DNA from: Bugula neritina
Lineage: Eukaryota > Bryozoa > Gymnolaemata > Cheilostomatida > Bugulidae
NCBI GenBank assembly: GCA_964035545.1
Contig: OZ037768.1
Location: forward strand, 17,893,200 to 17,957,199
DNA: 64,000 bases
Direction: 5' to 3'
Positions 22,601 to 33,900 of this stretch are shown here, in pieces. A model generated the notes under the pieces. It had not been told where the DNA came from. It saw nothing but the letters and a program-made list of their open reading frames with translations, and searched no databases. Each line of letters starts with the position of its first letter. Within the stretch, counting starts at the first letter, position 1. The translations under genes were made by a program, and so were the position numbers.

Positions 22601-22941
22601 TGATCAATTGACCCAGAAATACTTTTTGAGGCAACATTATTTCTATTTAATTTGCTACAACCACAATCCGAGTCTGGACTTTGCTCTTGAGGTACTGATT
22701 CAGATGAAGATTCACTGTTGGAGCTACATTGCGACTGTGTCTCTGCCTGGCGATGATCAAGCCCAACATCAATAGGCTGAGTTTCAGCAGTCGGTGTTGC
22801 AGAAAGAGCAGAAACGTTACCTGTTAGAGTTGATGCAAAAATTACCAAAGACAGGCATAAAATCGTGAAGCAGCTTGCATTTGCAAGACTCGGACTGTAC
22901 GAATACGTCCACGTTCGAAAGATTTGGCTTTTCACTTTCAT
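19667..22941 (-). CDS. SUMF1: formylglycine-generating enzyme (sulfatase-modifying factor 1)
   Basis: It oxidises the active-site Cys of sulfatases to formylglycine in the ER lumen. Exons (minus): 22941-22057, 21532-21458, 21105-21023, 20829-20645, 20268-20099, 20007-19948, 19780-19667, giving 523 residues. Residues 1-45 look like a signal peptide with hydrophobic [16 protein letters not shown] Ser/Asp/Asn-rich stretch of about 190 residues follows and includes DCGCSKL, matching the CGC motif of human SUMF1. The FGE-sulfatase fold starts near 235 ([13 protein letters not shown]) and contains [45 protein letters not shown] and NLGVRCAS. Cys484 and Cys489 in YLCHKSYC match catalytic Cys336/Cys341 of the human enzyme, so activity is expected. 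The protein is longer than human SUMF1 (374) because of the N-terminal insert. The intron after 19948 uses a GC donor (AAG/GCAAGT). Confidence 0.97.
21111..21212. repeat. TA-rich minisatellite in a SUMF1 intron
   Basis: Imperfect tandem units of ATATATACACACATATCAGT and ATATATACGCATATCTGTC, about 20-22 bp, lie between SUMF1 exons 21532-21458 and 21105-21023, starting just upstream (minus sense) of the third exon's acceptor. The unit spacing is consistent with simple slippage. Confidence 0.75.
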
Positions 22942-23071
22942 TCTTGTATATTATAAATCTACAATAATATTTAGTGCTTAATATTATTAACTAGAAACTG
23001 AAAACACATAGATTAGAGTTAAATTAACCTTGAAGTTTAGGCTTTAAGTTTCTAAGCAATGCCAATAGACC

Positions 23072-23223
23072 ACTACGGCTACCACTACGGCTACCACTAC
23101 GGCTACCACTACGGCTACCACTACGGCTACCACTACGGCTACCACTACGGCTACCACTACGGCTACCACTACGGCTACCACTACGGCTACCACTACGGCT
23201 ACCACTACGGCTACCACTACCAG
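23072..23223. repeat. 12-bp tandem satellite 5' of SUMF1
   Basis: About 12-13 near-identical copies of CTACGGCTACCA occur in a row, about 130 bp upstream of the SUMF1 start codon. They give open frames on both strands (YHYG and VVVA repeats) with no gene context, so coding is unlikely. The position is the SUMF1/QPRT divergent promoter region. Confidence 0.9.
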
Positions 23224-23899
23224 TACCAGTACCTTCACCTTGGGTAAAACTTAAACAGAATTTAAATTAGAATGATATCGATGCAATACTATACTTATAA
23301 CAGTCTAAAATCGTAGCAAAAATTAATTTACAATTGCACTCGAGCTTTAGCTAGTAAATTTTAATTTGAATAACCAGGTTAACTTTTAGACCCATCAGAT
23401 CAGAGACAGGTGTGTTAAGTAAAACTAAAACCAGGTTCAGCGAAACAGAACAGATAACCCTTGGCAGAAACAACAAAGCAGCTTTCTAAACCTCATATCA
23501 TAAATATCGGTTGAACATGTAAGATGGGAACATTGAATTTATAATAAATTATTAAAACAAATATATTAAAATTTAAATTGCATAAAACATTTTACTTTTA
23601 AAACTTAATTGCTCGATGGTGCCAGCATGTCTACTTCATAATCAGGGTAGTTAGAAACACAGCTTCGTTGTTTCCGAAATAAAAATGTGTGTCAATAGTT
23701 CACAGCATTGAAAATGCAAGCTTTCACTGTGAAACATTCATATTTTACACCACACGTATTGTAATATCTTACATTAGTTTGCGGTTAGGTGTTGTTTAAA
23801 TACTATTAGATTTAGTTTTGTCTGGCTTTTACATTAACATTTTAGCCGTTCGAAACTGAGAAATGCTAAATTTATTGTTTAACTTGATGTTATAAAATT

Positions 23900-24400
23900 T
23901 ATATAAGTTTAACTTCAAGTTTTATTAAATTAAATCTAATATTCATCAAAATTATAATAATAATGAACAGTTATACTTATAGTAACTAAATTATACTTAT
24001 AGATACTAATACTTATTATAAACTAATAATATAAATATAGATATTGAATATATAATAAAATTTATAGTTCATTAGTTGTAGCCTACTTATACATTTTCAC
24101 TTTGACTTGGTCACTTACAGTTATACTTGGTATAGTTGAACAGTTAATAGTCAGTTATACTATATAAAGTATATAGTTAAACTTCATATTATGCTAACAC
24201 TAATCAAAATTTTAATCTATAAATGTAATTAACATTTATATTATAATAGTTAATTTAAATTGCATTTCATTTTCTTTTCACTTTTATGATTTGCTGTTAG
24301 TGTTACTGTTAGTATTACTTTTACTACTAGTACTAGTACTCTACTAGTATTAGTATTACCATTGGCATTAGTATTAGTATAACTGTATGACTTACATAAC
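23900..24400. repeat. degenerate quasi-repeat tract B (SUMF1-QPRT divergent intergenic)
   Basis: AT-rich units such as TTATACTTATAG, ACTAATACTTAT and, at the right, TTAGTGTTACTG, AGTATTACTTTT and TAGTACTAGTAC resemble tract A. It ends about 70 bp before the QPRT start codon. The rest of the intergenic stretch (23224-23900) shows nothing else. Confidence 0.65.
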
Positions 24401-24465
24401 TTTAAGATTAAGTACCAGTAGTATAACTAACTAAATTTTGTTGCATTTGCAGAATTTGATGAGTA

Positions 24466-26570
24466 ATGACCAGTGAAATTTCTGCTTTATCGTCTATTTT
24501 GCCGCCTAATGAAATGAGACGAAAAATCCAACAATGGCTGTCAGAAGATGCACCGTCTTTTGATTTTGGAGGATATGTGGTGGGAAACTCCAATGAAACC
24601 TGTGTACTTTTATGCAAGTCTAAGGGGGTTCTAGCAGGTGTTCCATTTGTTAATGCTGTATTCCAAGAGCTTCAGTGTTCCATAGAATGGCATTGTAAGG
24701 AAGGTGAATGGCTGGTACCACCAGTTACAGTAGCCACAGTGGAAGGTAATGCTAGAAAAATGTTACTAGGTGAACGGCTAGCTCTGAATATACTGGCCCG
24801 TGCTAGTGGTGTAGCCACTTTAGCCAGGGAAGCTTGTCAAATTGCAAATGCTCATCATTGGAACGGAACTCTTGCTGGCACTAGAAAGACAACTCCAGGG
24901 TTTCGAGTTGTAGAAAAGTACTCTCTTCTGGTTGGAGGGATTGCACAGCATAGGTTTGACTTGTCTTCTATGGTAATGTTGAAGGATAACCACATCTGGG
25001 CCACCTCAGATGATATTGCCAAGGTGAACTCACTGGTGTATTTTTTATATTATCTCTAAAGTGAAGTTAAGATAATATTTAATTTATTATGGATGTCTAC
25101 CATTTTCTTGAATTGCGGCAGGTGTATTCGGTTTGTAATGGCTGCTTACTCTTTTAGAAGAAATTGTACACTGAAAACATTTTGCCTTCTTTCAACCTCG
25201 TACAAATTAGCTTCATATACATAACATGTGGTTATATAATACATATACATGTAAATAAGCACAAAAGTGTGCTAATATTTAAATGTTATGAGCAGGCGGT
25301 ACACAAGGCTAGATATGTGGCTGGGTTTTCCACTAAAATAGAAGTTGAATGCCGGTCATATGAAGCAGCATGTGTAGCAGCAAGTGCTGGTGCCGAGGTT
25401 GTCATGCTAGACAACTTCGAACACGAAGTAAGTAAAATTGGTGAAATTATGTTTGCTAGTCCAACATTCTCGTTCTGTCATCATATATGCTGAGTTAGGA
25501 CTTGTTTCTGTTTGGTCATCACTAACTAATATGTATTTTTTTCTGATTTCTAATTGTTGCATAACCCACTTTAATGTTATTGTATTATATGATGGAAGCA
25601 GCAAGGGCATGTCTTAATAGTTTGTCACACAGATCTAGACTGATTTATTTTGTGAACTTCATAAAGCCATGGTAAACCATATGTCCTGTTGCTGACCTGG
25701 CATGACTCTTGCAACAGGGGTAAAATAGCAATACAGATAACAAAACAGCTTTCTTGCCGTGATTAACTTAATTACCAAATTATTACACCCACCACCGTAG
25801 CAGCTACACTATTGGCACATATTTAAAAGCTGTCCAACTGATCACTATACGGCTAATGGAAAAAAAACTGTGGATTATCCTGACACACCTTATTTATACA
25901 GTAATAAATATTTATATCGTTTTATAAGAAGTTTTAGGACTTCTGATCGCATGCGGATAACTTTCCAGACTCAATGTATGCTATTTTTTGCTGCTACAAT
26001 CACTGAGCTGGTTTGAATGTTCAAATTTTAAACTTTCAAATCAACTCAGTGATTAAGCTGTGTGTTATAGCAGCAAAGAATAGCTTGCAATAAAATTCAG
26101 CAATAGTTACTATTTGTTTTATAATACCACAGACTTCAGAGCTGACTGGAAAGTCATCAAAAGTTCCAAATCAATTCAAGACATGTTTGCACGAAGTTTA
26201 TTATTTAAGTTGATTTGAGCATACATTCCTAACAGCCTGTAGATGATAGCCGAGATATGTGAATATTTCAATACTGCATAAATAAAGTTTGCCAGGAACT
26301 CTTGGAAACATTAGTGTATTTGTATACTTGCAGACTGCCAAAGCAACTGCCCAAAAGCTGAAAAAAGATTTTCCATATGTAACAATTGAAATTAGTGGCG
26401 GCATCAATTTCAACAACATGCATCTATACTTTTGCAAGGACATTGATGTGCTGTCCATGAGCTGCTTAACCCAAGGTTACAAGTGCGTAGACTTCTCTTT
26501 AAAGATTAAAAGACCTGGTCATGACCCTACCAACCCAATTGTGGTTACACCAACTGAAACAAATGATTAG
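24466..26570 (+). CDS. QPRT: nicotinate-nucleotide pyrophosphorylase (quinolinate phosphoribosyltransferase)
   Basis: It converts quinolinate and PRPP to nicotinate mononucleotide, CO2 and PPi in the cytosolic de novo NAD pathway. Three exons, all phase 0 (24466-25023, 25296-25427, 26334-26570), encode 308 residues, close to human QPRT (297). Visible motifs are GVLAGVPF (54-61), [16 protein letters not shown] (100-115), [15 protein letters not shown] (138-152, PRPP/quinolinate basic site), [15 protein letters not shown] (162-176), [20 protein letters not shown] (221-230), [10 protein letters not shown] and [10 protein letters not shown]. All expected catalytic-region residues are present and no frame break is seen. 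It is divergent from SUMF1 across 1.5 kb. Confidence 0.97.
25930..26175. mobile_element. hairpin-forming inverted repeat (MITE-like) in a QPRT intron
   Basis: The left half TTGCTGCTACAATCACTGAG pairs with CTCAGTGATT...TAGCAGCAAA in the right half, and weaker pairing extends outward through AACTTTCCAG and CTGGAAAGT. The symmetry centre is near 26028. There is no ORF. Termini and target duplication are too worn to assign a superfamily. Confidence 0.65.
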
Positions 26571-26865
26571 TTTGCTTCATTTTTGGTTGCTAATTGAAGT
26601 CTATTTTTGCTCTTATCTATTTTTGATATTGTATTTATTTAACTGTTAATCTGACTTCCACTACAATTAGTGGTTGAAATAACTTCCCAATATATTTTTC
26701 TACACTCCTTTGAAGTAGACATTCTTATTTCTGCACATGTTGGTATATTTATTGGCTTGAGAAATCTATTTCCATTTCCAAATTGGTCAACAGACAACTT
26801 CCATCAAGTCTATCCCCAATTTAGTTTTTTGATGTACAAGCAAATGTGACAATTGGAAAAATATT

Positions 26866-26886
26866 AATAAAATAACACGAAATAAA
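26866..26886 (+). terminator. candidate QPRT poly(A) signals
   Basis: Two AATAAA hexamers (26866-26871 and 26881-26886) lie about 300 bp after the QPRT stop. They fit a short 3' UTR in this convergent gap. Confidence 0.45.
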
Positions 26887-27925
26887 AAGGCAGAAAATCT
26901 CAGCATAGTAAAAATACATTACACTAGCAATTGACAATAATTGGGTTAGCCATTTACATTAGTTGAATGAAATCATAACACCTTCAACTATTTAAATGTT
27001 TTTGAACAAAATGGTGAAAATTGCTAAATTCCAATAAGCTTGGGGAACACAACTTAATGGCAAATGTCAATTGCTAGGTTGTTTTATGATAATGCTGTAA
27101 ACAAGAAGGTAAACAAACTATTCAGAGTAAGGAGTGCTGACAATGTATTTAGAATTTTCAGCTTGGAGTCAACAGCTGTTTTTAATACAGATTCACAAAT
27201 ACATGCCACTTATGGGGGAGTTGTGAACTTAGAGAATTTACAATTAGGAAATATGAAGATATCTGGATTAGTGACTGCTTCACATTGCAATATTCCCTTA
27301 ATGGTCAGAGTAGCTGCAGTAAAATTTTCAACTCCCCAATACAAAATACGTACAATTGTAAAATGAAGTTCCCCAAGTAGAAAGTAAAAACGTGTAGTTA
27401 ATAAAAACTTCAGGAATCTAGTAATAATGAGTGTGAAGTTCGTACAGAAATAAGAAATATAGTATAACAAATCGCATAATTCTTTAACACTTCTTTTTTG
27501 CAACTGCTACTTCTTTCAATTTCCTAAAAAATAAATGACACTGCTCGTTAATGAACGCTAAAAGAGGTGACCTATCTAACCTATATTTGGATTCACAGAT
27601 CCATAAATTTACAACTTTGCAAAACTAAATCTATTTTTTACTATAGATGTCTACTATCTGAAATTGTGACTCCAGTTTTTTAGCTGCAACATAAGTAAAA
27701 AATTAACATGAGACCATATGTTCTTACAACATTGCTATAGAACACCAACATCTTATTACCTTCAGCAGATACTCAGAGGAAATACTAGTGCTGCAGTACT
27801 CAGCACATGCCCCAAACACTTTGCTGCTGTAATTCATTTTAATAAACTAATTGTCTTCCTGAGTTTTAGCTTTTAGACTATACGGAGATGCATACCTATT
27901 GAGTTATTTAGAGACAATTCTCATC
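26887..27925. other. convergent 3' gap between QPRT and ataxin-2
   Basis: AT-rich sequence. An ATG-initiated frame of 100 codons (27064-27366, +) is open but shows no recognisable domain, no promoter context and no splice partners, and matches nothing I know. I treat it as probably fortuitous. The ataxin-2 3' UTR must occupy part of this stretch on the minus strand. Confidence 0.5.
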
Positions 27926-30900
27926 TTATTGCTGTTGGTGAGGGGGATACCCAGGGTGATACGCAGGAGCCTGCTGAGCCTCTGTAGAAAAAGGAAGGAG
28001 AGCAGTTGATCAATTTCACAATAATAAAAACATGTGCAGTACTCAAGCTGTGTAAAAACATGGAATAAACCTATCATTTGAGCTTCTAGTAATCACAGGC
28101 ATGTAGAAAGACTTACGGGGCGGCATTGAATAACCAGGGTGTGGTTGATATTGACTAGTTGCGGGAAATTGTCCAGCAGGTCTACAGAAAACAGAGAGAG
28201 ACATAAAGAGCATGTTACACTGTCCACCACAGAACTAACTCCTTGGTATATTACAGCGTATTTTCTTAAAAGAATCGGTAGCTAAACATGATCTTTCAAA
28301 AGTTCTTTGAAAACTACACGCTATTCATAACTATTGGGGGGAAGGGAGACTTCAAAACCAACATTTTTGGAAAAATAAAATGAGACACTTACATATATAC
28401 CAACTGGTTCGGTGGATACGGTGGTGGATGGTTTGGGTGGCTAGGGGGCGCTGCGTGATAAAACTGTTGAGATTGTGGAGGCGGCACATATCCACCATAG
28501 CTGCTGACGGCCACATTGCTAGGAGATGGAGACGGGTGAGGAGATGAATGAGGCAGCTGTGCAGGAGGGTTGGGCTGTCCTGCGTGTGGTGGTGGCATTG
28601 CATACATATAATTAATTCCTGCTCCTGGAACAAAGAGAACCACATTATAAAGGTATTAACAGCATTTCAAGATAATAAATGGGTGACAGAAAACTTAGGC
28701 TCAAAAAAACATTATTCTATGTTAAACATTCACAGTAAAAGCATTCTTTTTCTCAAGTGAGTATTGGGAGCATATAAAGTGAATAAAGGAACACACCCTG
28801 ATTATTGTATGCGGGATTAGCATGGGGCATGTGGTGTGCAGGAGGCATAGCACCAGGGTGATGGCTATTGGTGAGAACAGCAGCTTGCTGGTGAGGTGGT
28901 GGAGGCTGATGGTGCATCGGAGCATTGTGAGGCGCAGCAACTGCTAGGTTTCCAGGGCCTGGAATAGGGATTACGTGAGGCCCACCGGTAACCAAAGCTA
29001 AAACATGGCACATAGATAATAAATATTTAAAGTAGAGCTCACGAATTGTTGACGTGATCATGATACACGATAACAAGAAAAGCTGAATAAAAACAAGAAA
29101 ACTCACGAAACTGGCCAGGAATCATGGGCTGGGCTTGAATGTAGGGTGGGTGTCCTGGGGGAGGCACATCGCTGCCAGGATAAGAAGGAACTCTTTGCAG
29201 TCTGGCAGGTTGTGGAACCATCTACAGAAACACAGAGAGTAGTGAGTCTACTGATTACAAGATGAACACAGAAACTCAGCTGAGGTAAGGTAAGCAGGCA
29301 ATTTACTTACTATGAATGGAGGCTGCTGGTTGATTGTGATTGGGGCGCCCATGGCATGAGCAGCTGAGGGCATCTCGGCAGTTCTGGCCGGGGGTCTGGC
29401 CGCTTCAACAGACACTGTTGCTGTCTTTGACTTGTGATGAGAAGAGTGGTGAGTGACGGGCTGCTGCTGGGCAGTGGGGTGTGCAGGCTGAGGAGGGACA
29501 ACTACTGGCTGCTGTCGCTATAAATAGAATAAAATTGGATCCAGAGAGACTAGAGTGGAGATTATCCTAATTTTTCAGTAAATTTAGGTGTGAGAGCATG
29601 ATAAAATATAGAAAATCAAGCAAAATTAGAAACCAAACTTCCTTATTCAACTGTATTTGTTAATATTTTATCAGTTTAATGCAAGAAACTATATACATTA
29701 GCTGCTAAACTTAGTAGTGCTGAAAACAAATATATATATAATTCTAGCTGCAATAGCTTGCTAAGCAGTTGAGAAGTACTTGGGATGCGAGATCTAAGGG
29801 AAACTGTAAGTTATTAGTTGAATGGCACAGCTTACCGGAGTGAAGACAAACTCCTTGGCCTCCGGGTTCAAAGTGCTCTCTGTAGCAGTCCTGTAATATT
29901 TATAGCAAGTAGCACCAGAAGAGAACGACACAGAAATTCATACCTAATTGTAGCTCATCAAAATTCAACATTTTTAAAACTCATAGACATATTAATTCCA
30001 ATAAATCAAGCAACAAACTGAAAACCCCAGAAACAAATTTAAATTACTTTTATTGTAAACAAAACAGACCCACGCTGTACACATGCAGTACACGTATATC
30101 GCAGGTAGAAAACTTACTTCACTTGTGAAATGGCAGTTGTCGGCTTAGCATCAGTTTTGGAAGCTGGGGTTTCAGATTCTGGCTGGCTGGAGGTGCCACT
30201 GGAACTAGCTGGTATGACAGAAGGTGCAGCTGCAGCGGCAGTCACAGGGGTGGAGGTTGGAGTAGTGCTGCTAGGAGTGACTACGACAGAACTAGTGGAA
30301 ACTGGAGAAGCAGCAGTATGAGTCAGCTTAGTTTGAGAGGCTGTCACTTTGGGAGGAATGGACGTGGTGGTGGCTGTGACTTTGGATACCGGGCTTTCAG
30401 TTACAGGGGTGGCAAATTTACTATCCTTGCTAGCCGGAATATTGCTACGCGCTGCATCTGAAGAGATAGGTGCAGAGTCTGTGTTCCTAAAGGGTCTTCT
30501 ATCAACTTTTGGTGCAGTTGAGGTCCTGCCACCAGCAGAAGGGTCTACCTGAAAACAGCATTCAACTAGACTTAGACAATGGCCACTAGTTTAAAAATAT
30601 CAAGAACTGCAAATAAATTTCTTTGAACAGACGATGCGTGTGGCCGACATTCTTACCTGAGAAATTTTGAAGTTTTCTTTAAAATGCCTTAATTTGTCCA
30701 TAGCTAAAACATAGTATTAAGATATATTGGTAATATAAGTAATTTACACATTTGCCTATATTTTCAAAACAAAATGTTTAATATTCAACTTAAGATGAGG
30801 AGTAGAGATTTATCAACTGGATAAGAAGCTTACTGGGCCGACTGGGTGGAGGTGGTTTTGTGAACCTCGGTGCAGCACTTTCCTTAGAGAATCGAGCGGA

Positions 30901-33900
30901 CTGACTGAAATTCACACTGGGAGACTTGCCGGTGTGTGAATGTGTGCTGGGGATGTTTCTAGAAGCAAAGATACACAGTTACAAGCACACAGTAACAAGG
31001 CTCTTAATGTAACATGTTGCTATGTCAAAACCGCTATGTTTGATTCAATTACTATAAAGAGTAGATATTTGACAATTTGTATACCTATATATTTTACATA
31101 CAGGGTTGAGCTGTTCAACCCAACAGCTAAGTATCTTGTGAATAAGTTAACTCTAACATATCACTTAAGAAGTTGATGAAACAGTCTTACTTGCTGTCAA
31201 AAAAGTGAAAATAAAATTGAAAAGCATAGTGACGGTTGAATTATGACTTACTTGTTTGATCTTTGTTCTATATTTTCCCTCCTGACAGGTGACTTATGTT
31301 GCGGGGCGGGTCTGGTCACCGCACTAAACTTCTCCTCCTCGGTCTGATCGCCATTCTCTAAGGCTAAATTAGCCCGAGACATTGCACTTCCTTCTATTTG
31401 AGCAGCCAACTGAGTGGCCTCGGCAAGCTTCCGTTGGTGCTCTGGCGAATCAGAGCTACTCAACTTGGTCGTGTATTCGTCTAAGTCACTGTTGTACGTT
31501 GATTTTACTCCAAACTTTTTTTCATGTTGCCTAACAACCGCAAAGAAATATAATAATACCTGTACAATATTGCAGCTGCAATAAATAAATATACGAAAAT
31601 TTAGTGGGAGTGGAACCTTGGTAAGTCTGAACAATGTAAGACACATCACAGGCAAACACAAGCATAGAGTTTGCTGAATTTGATTCTGAATATAGTAAGG
31701 CATTATTAAATACTGAGATTTTCCATGTCAAAATGATAACAGACTTAGTAGCAATTCTCAATATCCCCTAAAAAGGTTTGAGATGTGTTTAGTTGTCAAA
31801 GGCATCAGTCATTATGAATTCACAATTTATTTTACATCTAGACACATGCTATTTTATTAATTTATTACTTCTACATAATAAGTTGAAAATTAGCTATTAA
31901 AAAAACACTTTTTGTGACCATTTCACCTGTATATTTTAGAAGTTCACATGTCAACAAAATAAAACAAGTTTCAGTGAAACATATTGCTGATATGAAGGTA
32001 GTAAATGTATAGAAAAGCTGCCCACAACTAAACAGCATATGATCTATAAACTTACTTGAACATATCTTCAGCATCCCAGCCTGAACCGCCACTTTCTAGA
32101 TCAGTATTGGTTTCTAGAGCATCACCACCATCCCACTCTACCAGCTCAATGTTAGCCGTTACTGAGCCATTCAGTGGTGCCTTGCTTACCCCAGCGTCAG
32201 TGAATGAATCAGTTGCTATACACAAAGAAAGTGATAATTATAGTCTTACCAACTTTAAGTATTGGGGATTGGACAAAGCAAACCTGGTTTAAACAGGTGG
32301 TTGGCTCTAACTAAATGGGCAACTTTACTTAAAGCTAAACTAACATTTTCCTCTATAATCCCTACAACCGTGTATTTATAGCATAGCACAATGCGCATAC
32401 TGTTTGTAAATACAATAGATATTTGCCTTTAAACTTGTAGCTTGAATTTAGTAGAATAATGACATATTATGACTACCTTCAAAGCTGATTAGGTTTTGTA
32501 TGCCGGGAGTTGAGAAAGAATCATCACTAAAGTGAAGTTACAGTGTAAAGGTACTTACAGCATTGAACTTGCTTTGTGTCAGCATCCACTGCTTTTACTT
32601 CGACTATCTCTTTGAATTCAAAAATAAGTTTGTCTACAACTTGTTCCTTGGAAGGAATAAAATTCGGTAGATCAGGCTGGACTATGTGTGCTTGTTCAAT
32701 CACCACTTCCAACTGAAACATACAGCTATTGTAGAGTACAACCACACAGTGTAGTAGAAAGCAAGAATAAACTCAATAAAATGACTAGCTTAGTTTTCGC
32801 TTCAAATTTTAGCATAATGCATTTTTTAATTCAAAATTAAATGAAAAACCCTTTTCTTCAGGTTCAAAACACAAATTCGATGCATAAACACAGAGGAGCA
32901 CCATGAATATCTAACAACCACAAGATGTAATTTTATGTAAAATATGATCAAGTAGTCAGTAATCATAGCCAAACAAATCGGTCAGTCTCATTGCAGCGAT
33001 TATCTTATTAATAGAATATCTGTACAGCCATTCTGTAAACTTGAGTTATTCAACTGTTTTGGCATCATTGAGGAAGTGAATTCCTTAACAGGTAAAGAGT
33101 TGATAAGCATTCAGAAGTATCAGATTATGCCTTTTTAGTTCCAAAAACTTGTGTTGATAAGACTGGCAAGCCAGGCCAAAATAATAACTTTCATACTTAT
33201 ATCTAGAGTCAGTAAATTGATTTCAGTAAAATTCATAAAACTTTCGTCTGAAAAAACTGGGCAGTGAAAGAAAACAAATCAAATACCTGGATTCAAAGAG
33301 AAGTTTAGAAAAAGTGAAATACTCATGAATATTGTCTCTTGACTTGGACATTGGAAGAGTAACGTGTTAGCATTTTTAAAGTAAAGTATTTGCTGAGAGG
33401 ATGCCGATTATACTCAACATGGGTTTTAAATTTAATAGGGAAGTAAATGGACTATAATAACAACAGTTGACACCAATAGATTCCATTATATAATGCCAGT
33501 CCTGCAACAGCACAGGCTTTAAACATCAGTACAAAAATACAGTGCTCCCTCCATATCTCACATTTCTATTTCTCACGAAACTCCATAGGTCAAGAGGAGG
33601 GCTTGAGCCCGTTTTTTACTTATGTATGTGTGTACAGGGACAGATCTGATAGTTTGATATGATATTCTACTATGTCACGAATTGAGCTTTGGGACCCACA
33701 GGTGCAGCTTAGTGAGATTTGGAGGGAGAACTGCATAAAATATTGCACAACTTCATGGAATTTGGATAAGTGAAGGAGTAAAGTGTGTTCTTACATCAGG
33801 TGAATAGCTGGTGAATATTCCAGAATATCTTGTTTTATCCAACATTATAACTTCGACAATAGACCCCTGCAGAACAACGCCAAGTAAGATAACAGCTGTT

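Noticed and set aside
23044-23247. Frames on both strands encoding VVVA and YHYG repeats
   Set aside because: They are translations of the 12-bp satellite, open in several frames because the unit is a multiple of three.
27064-27366. 100-residue + strand frame in the QPRT/ataxin-2 gap
   Set aside because: No recognisable domain, splice partner or promoter context; kept only as a note in the gap entry.
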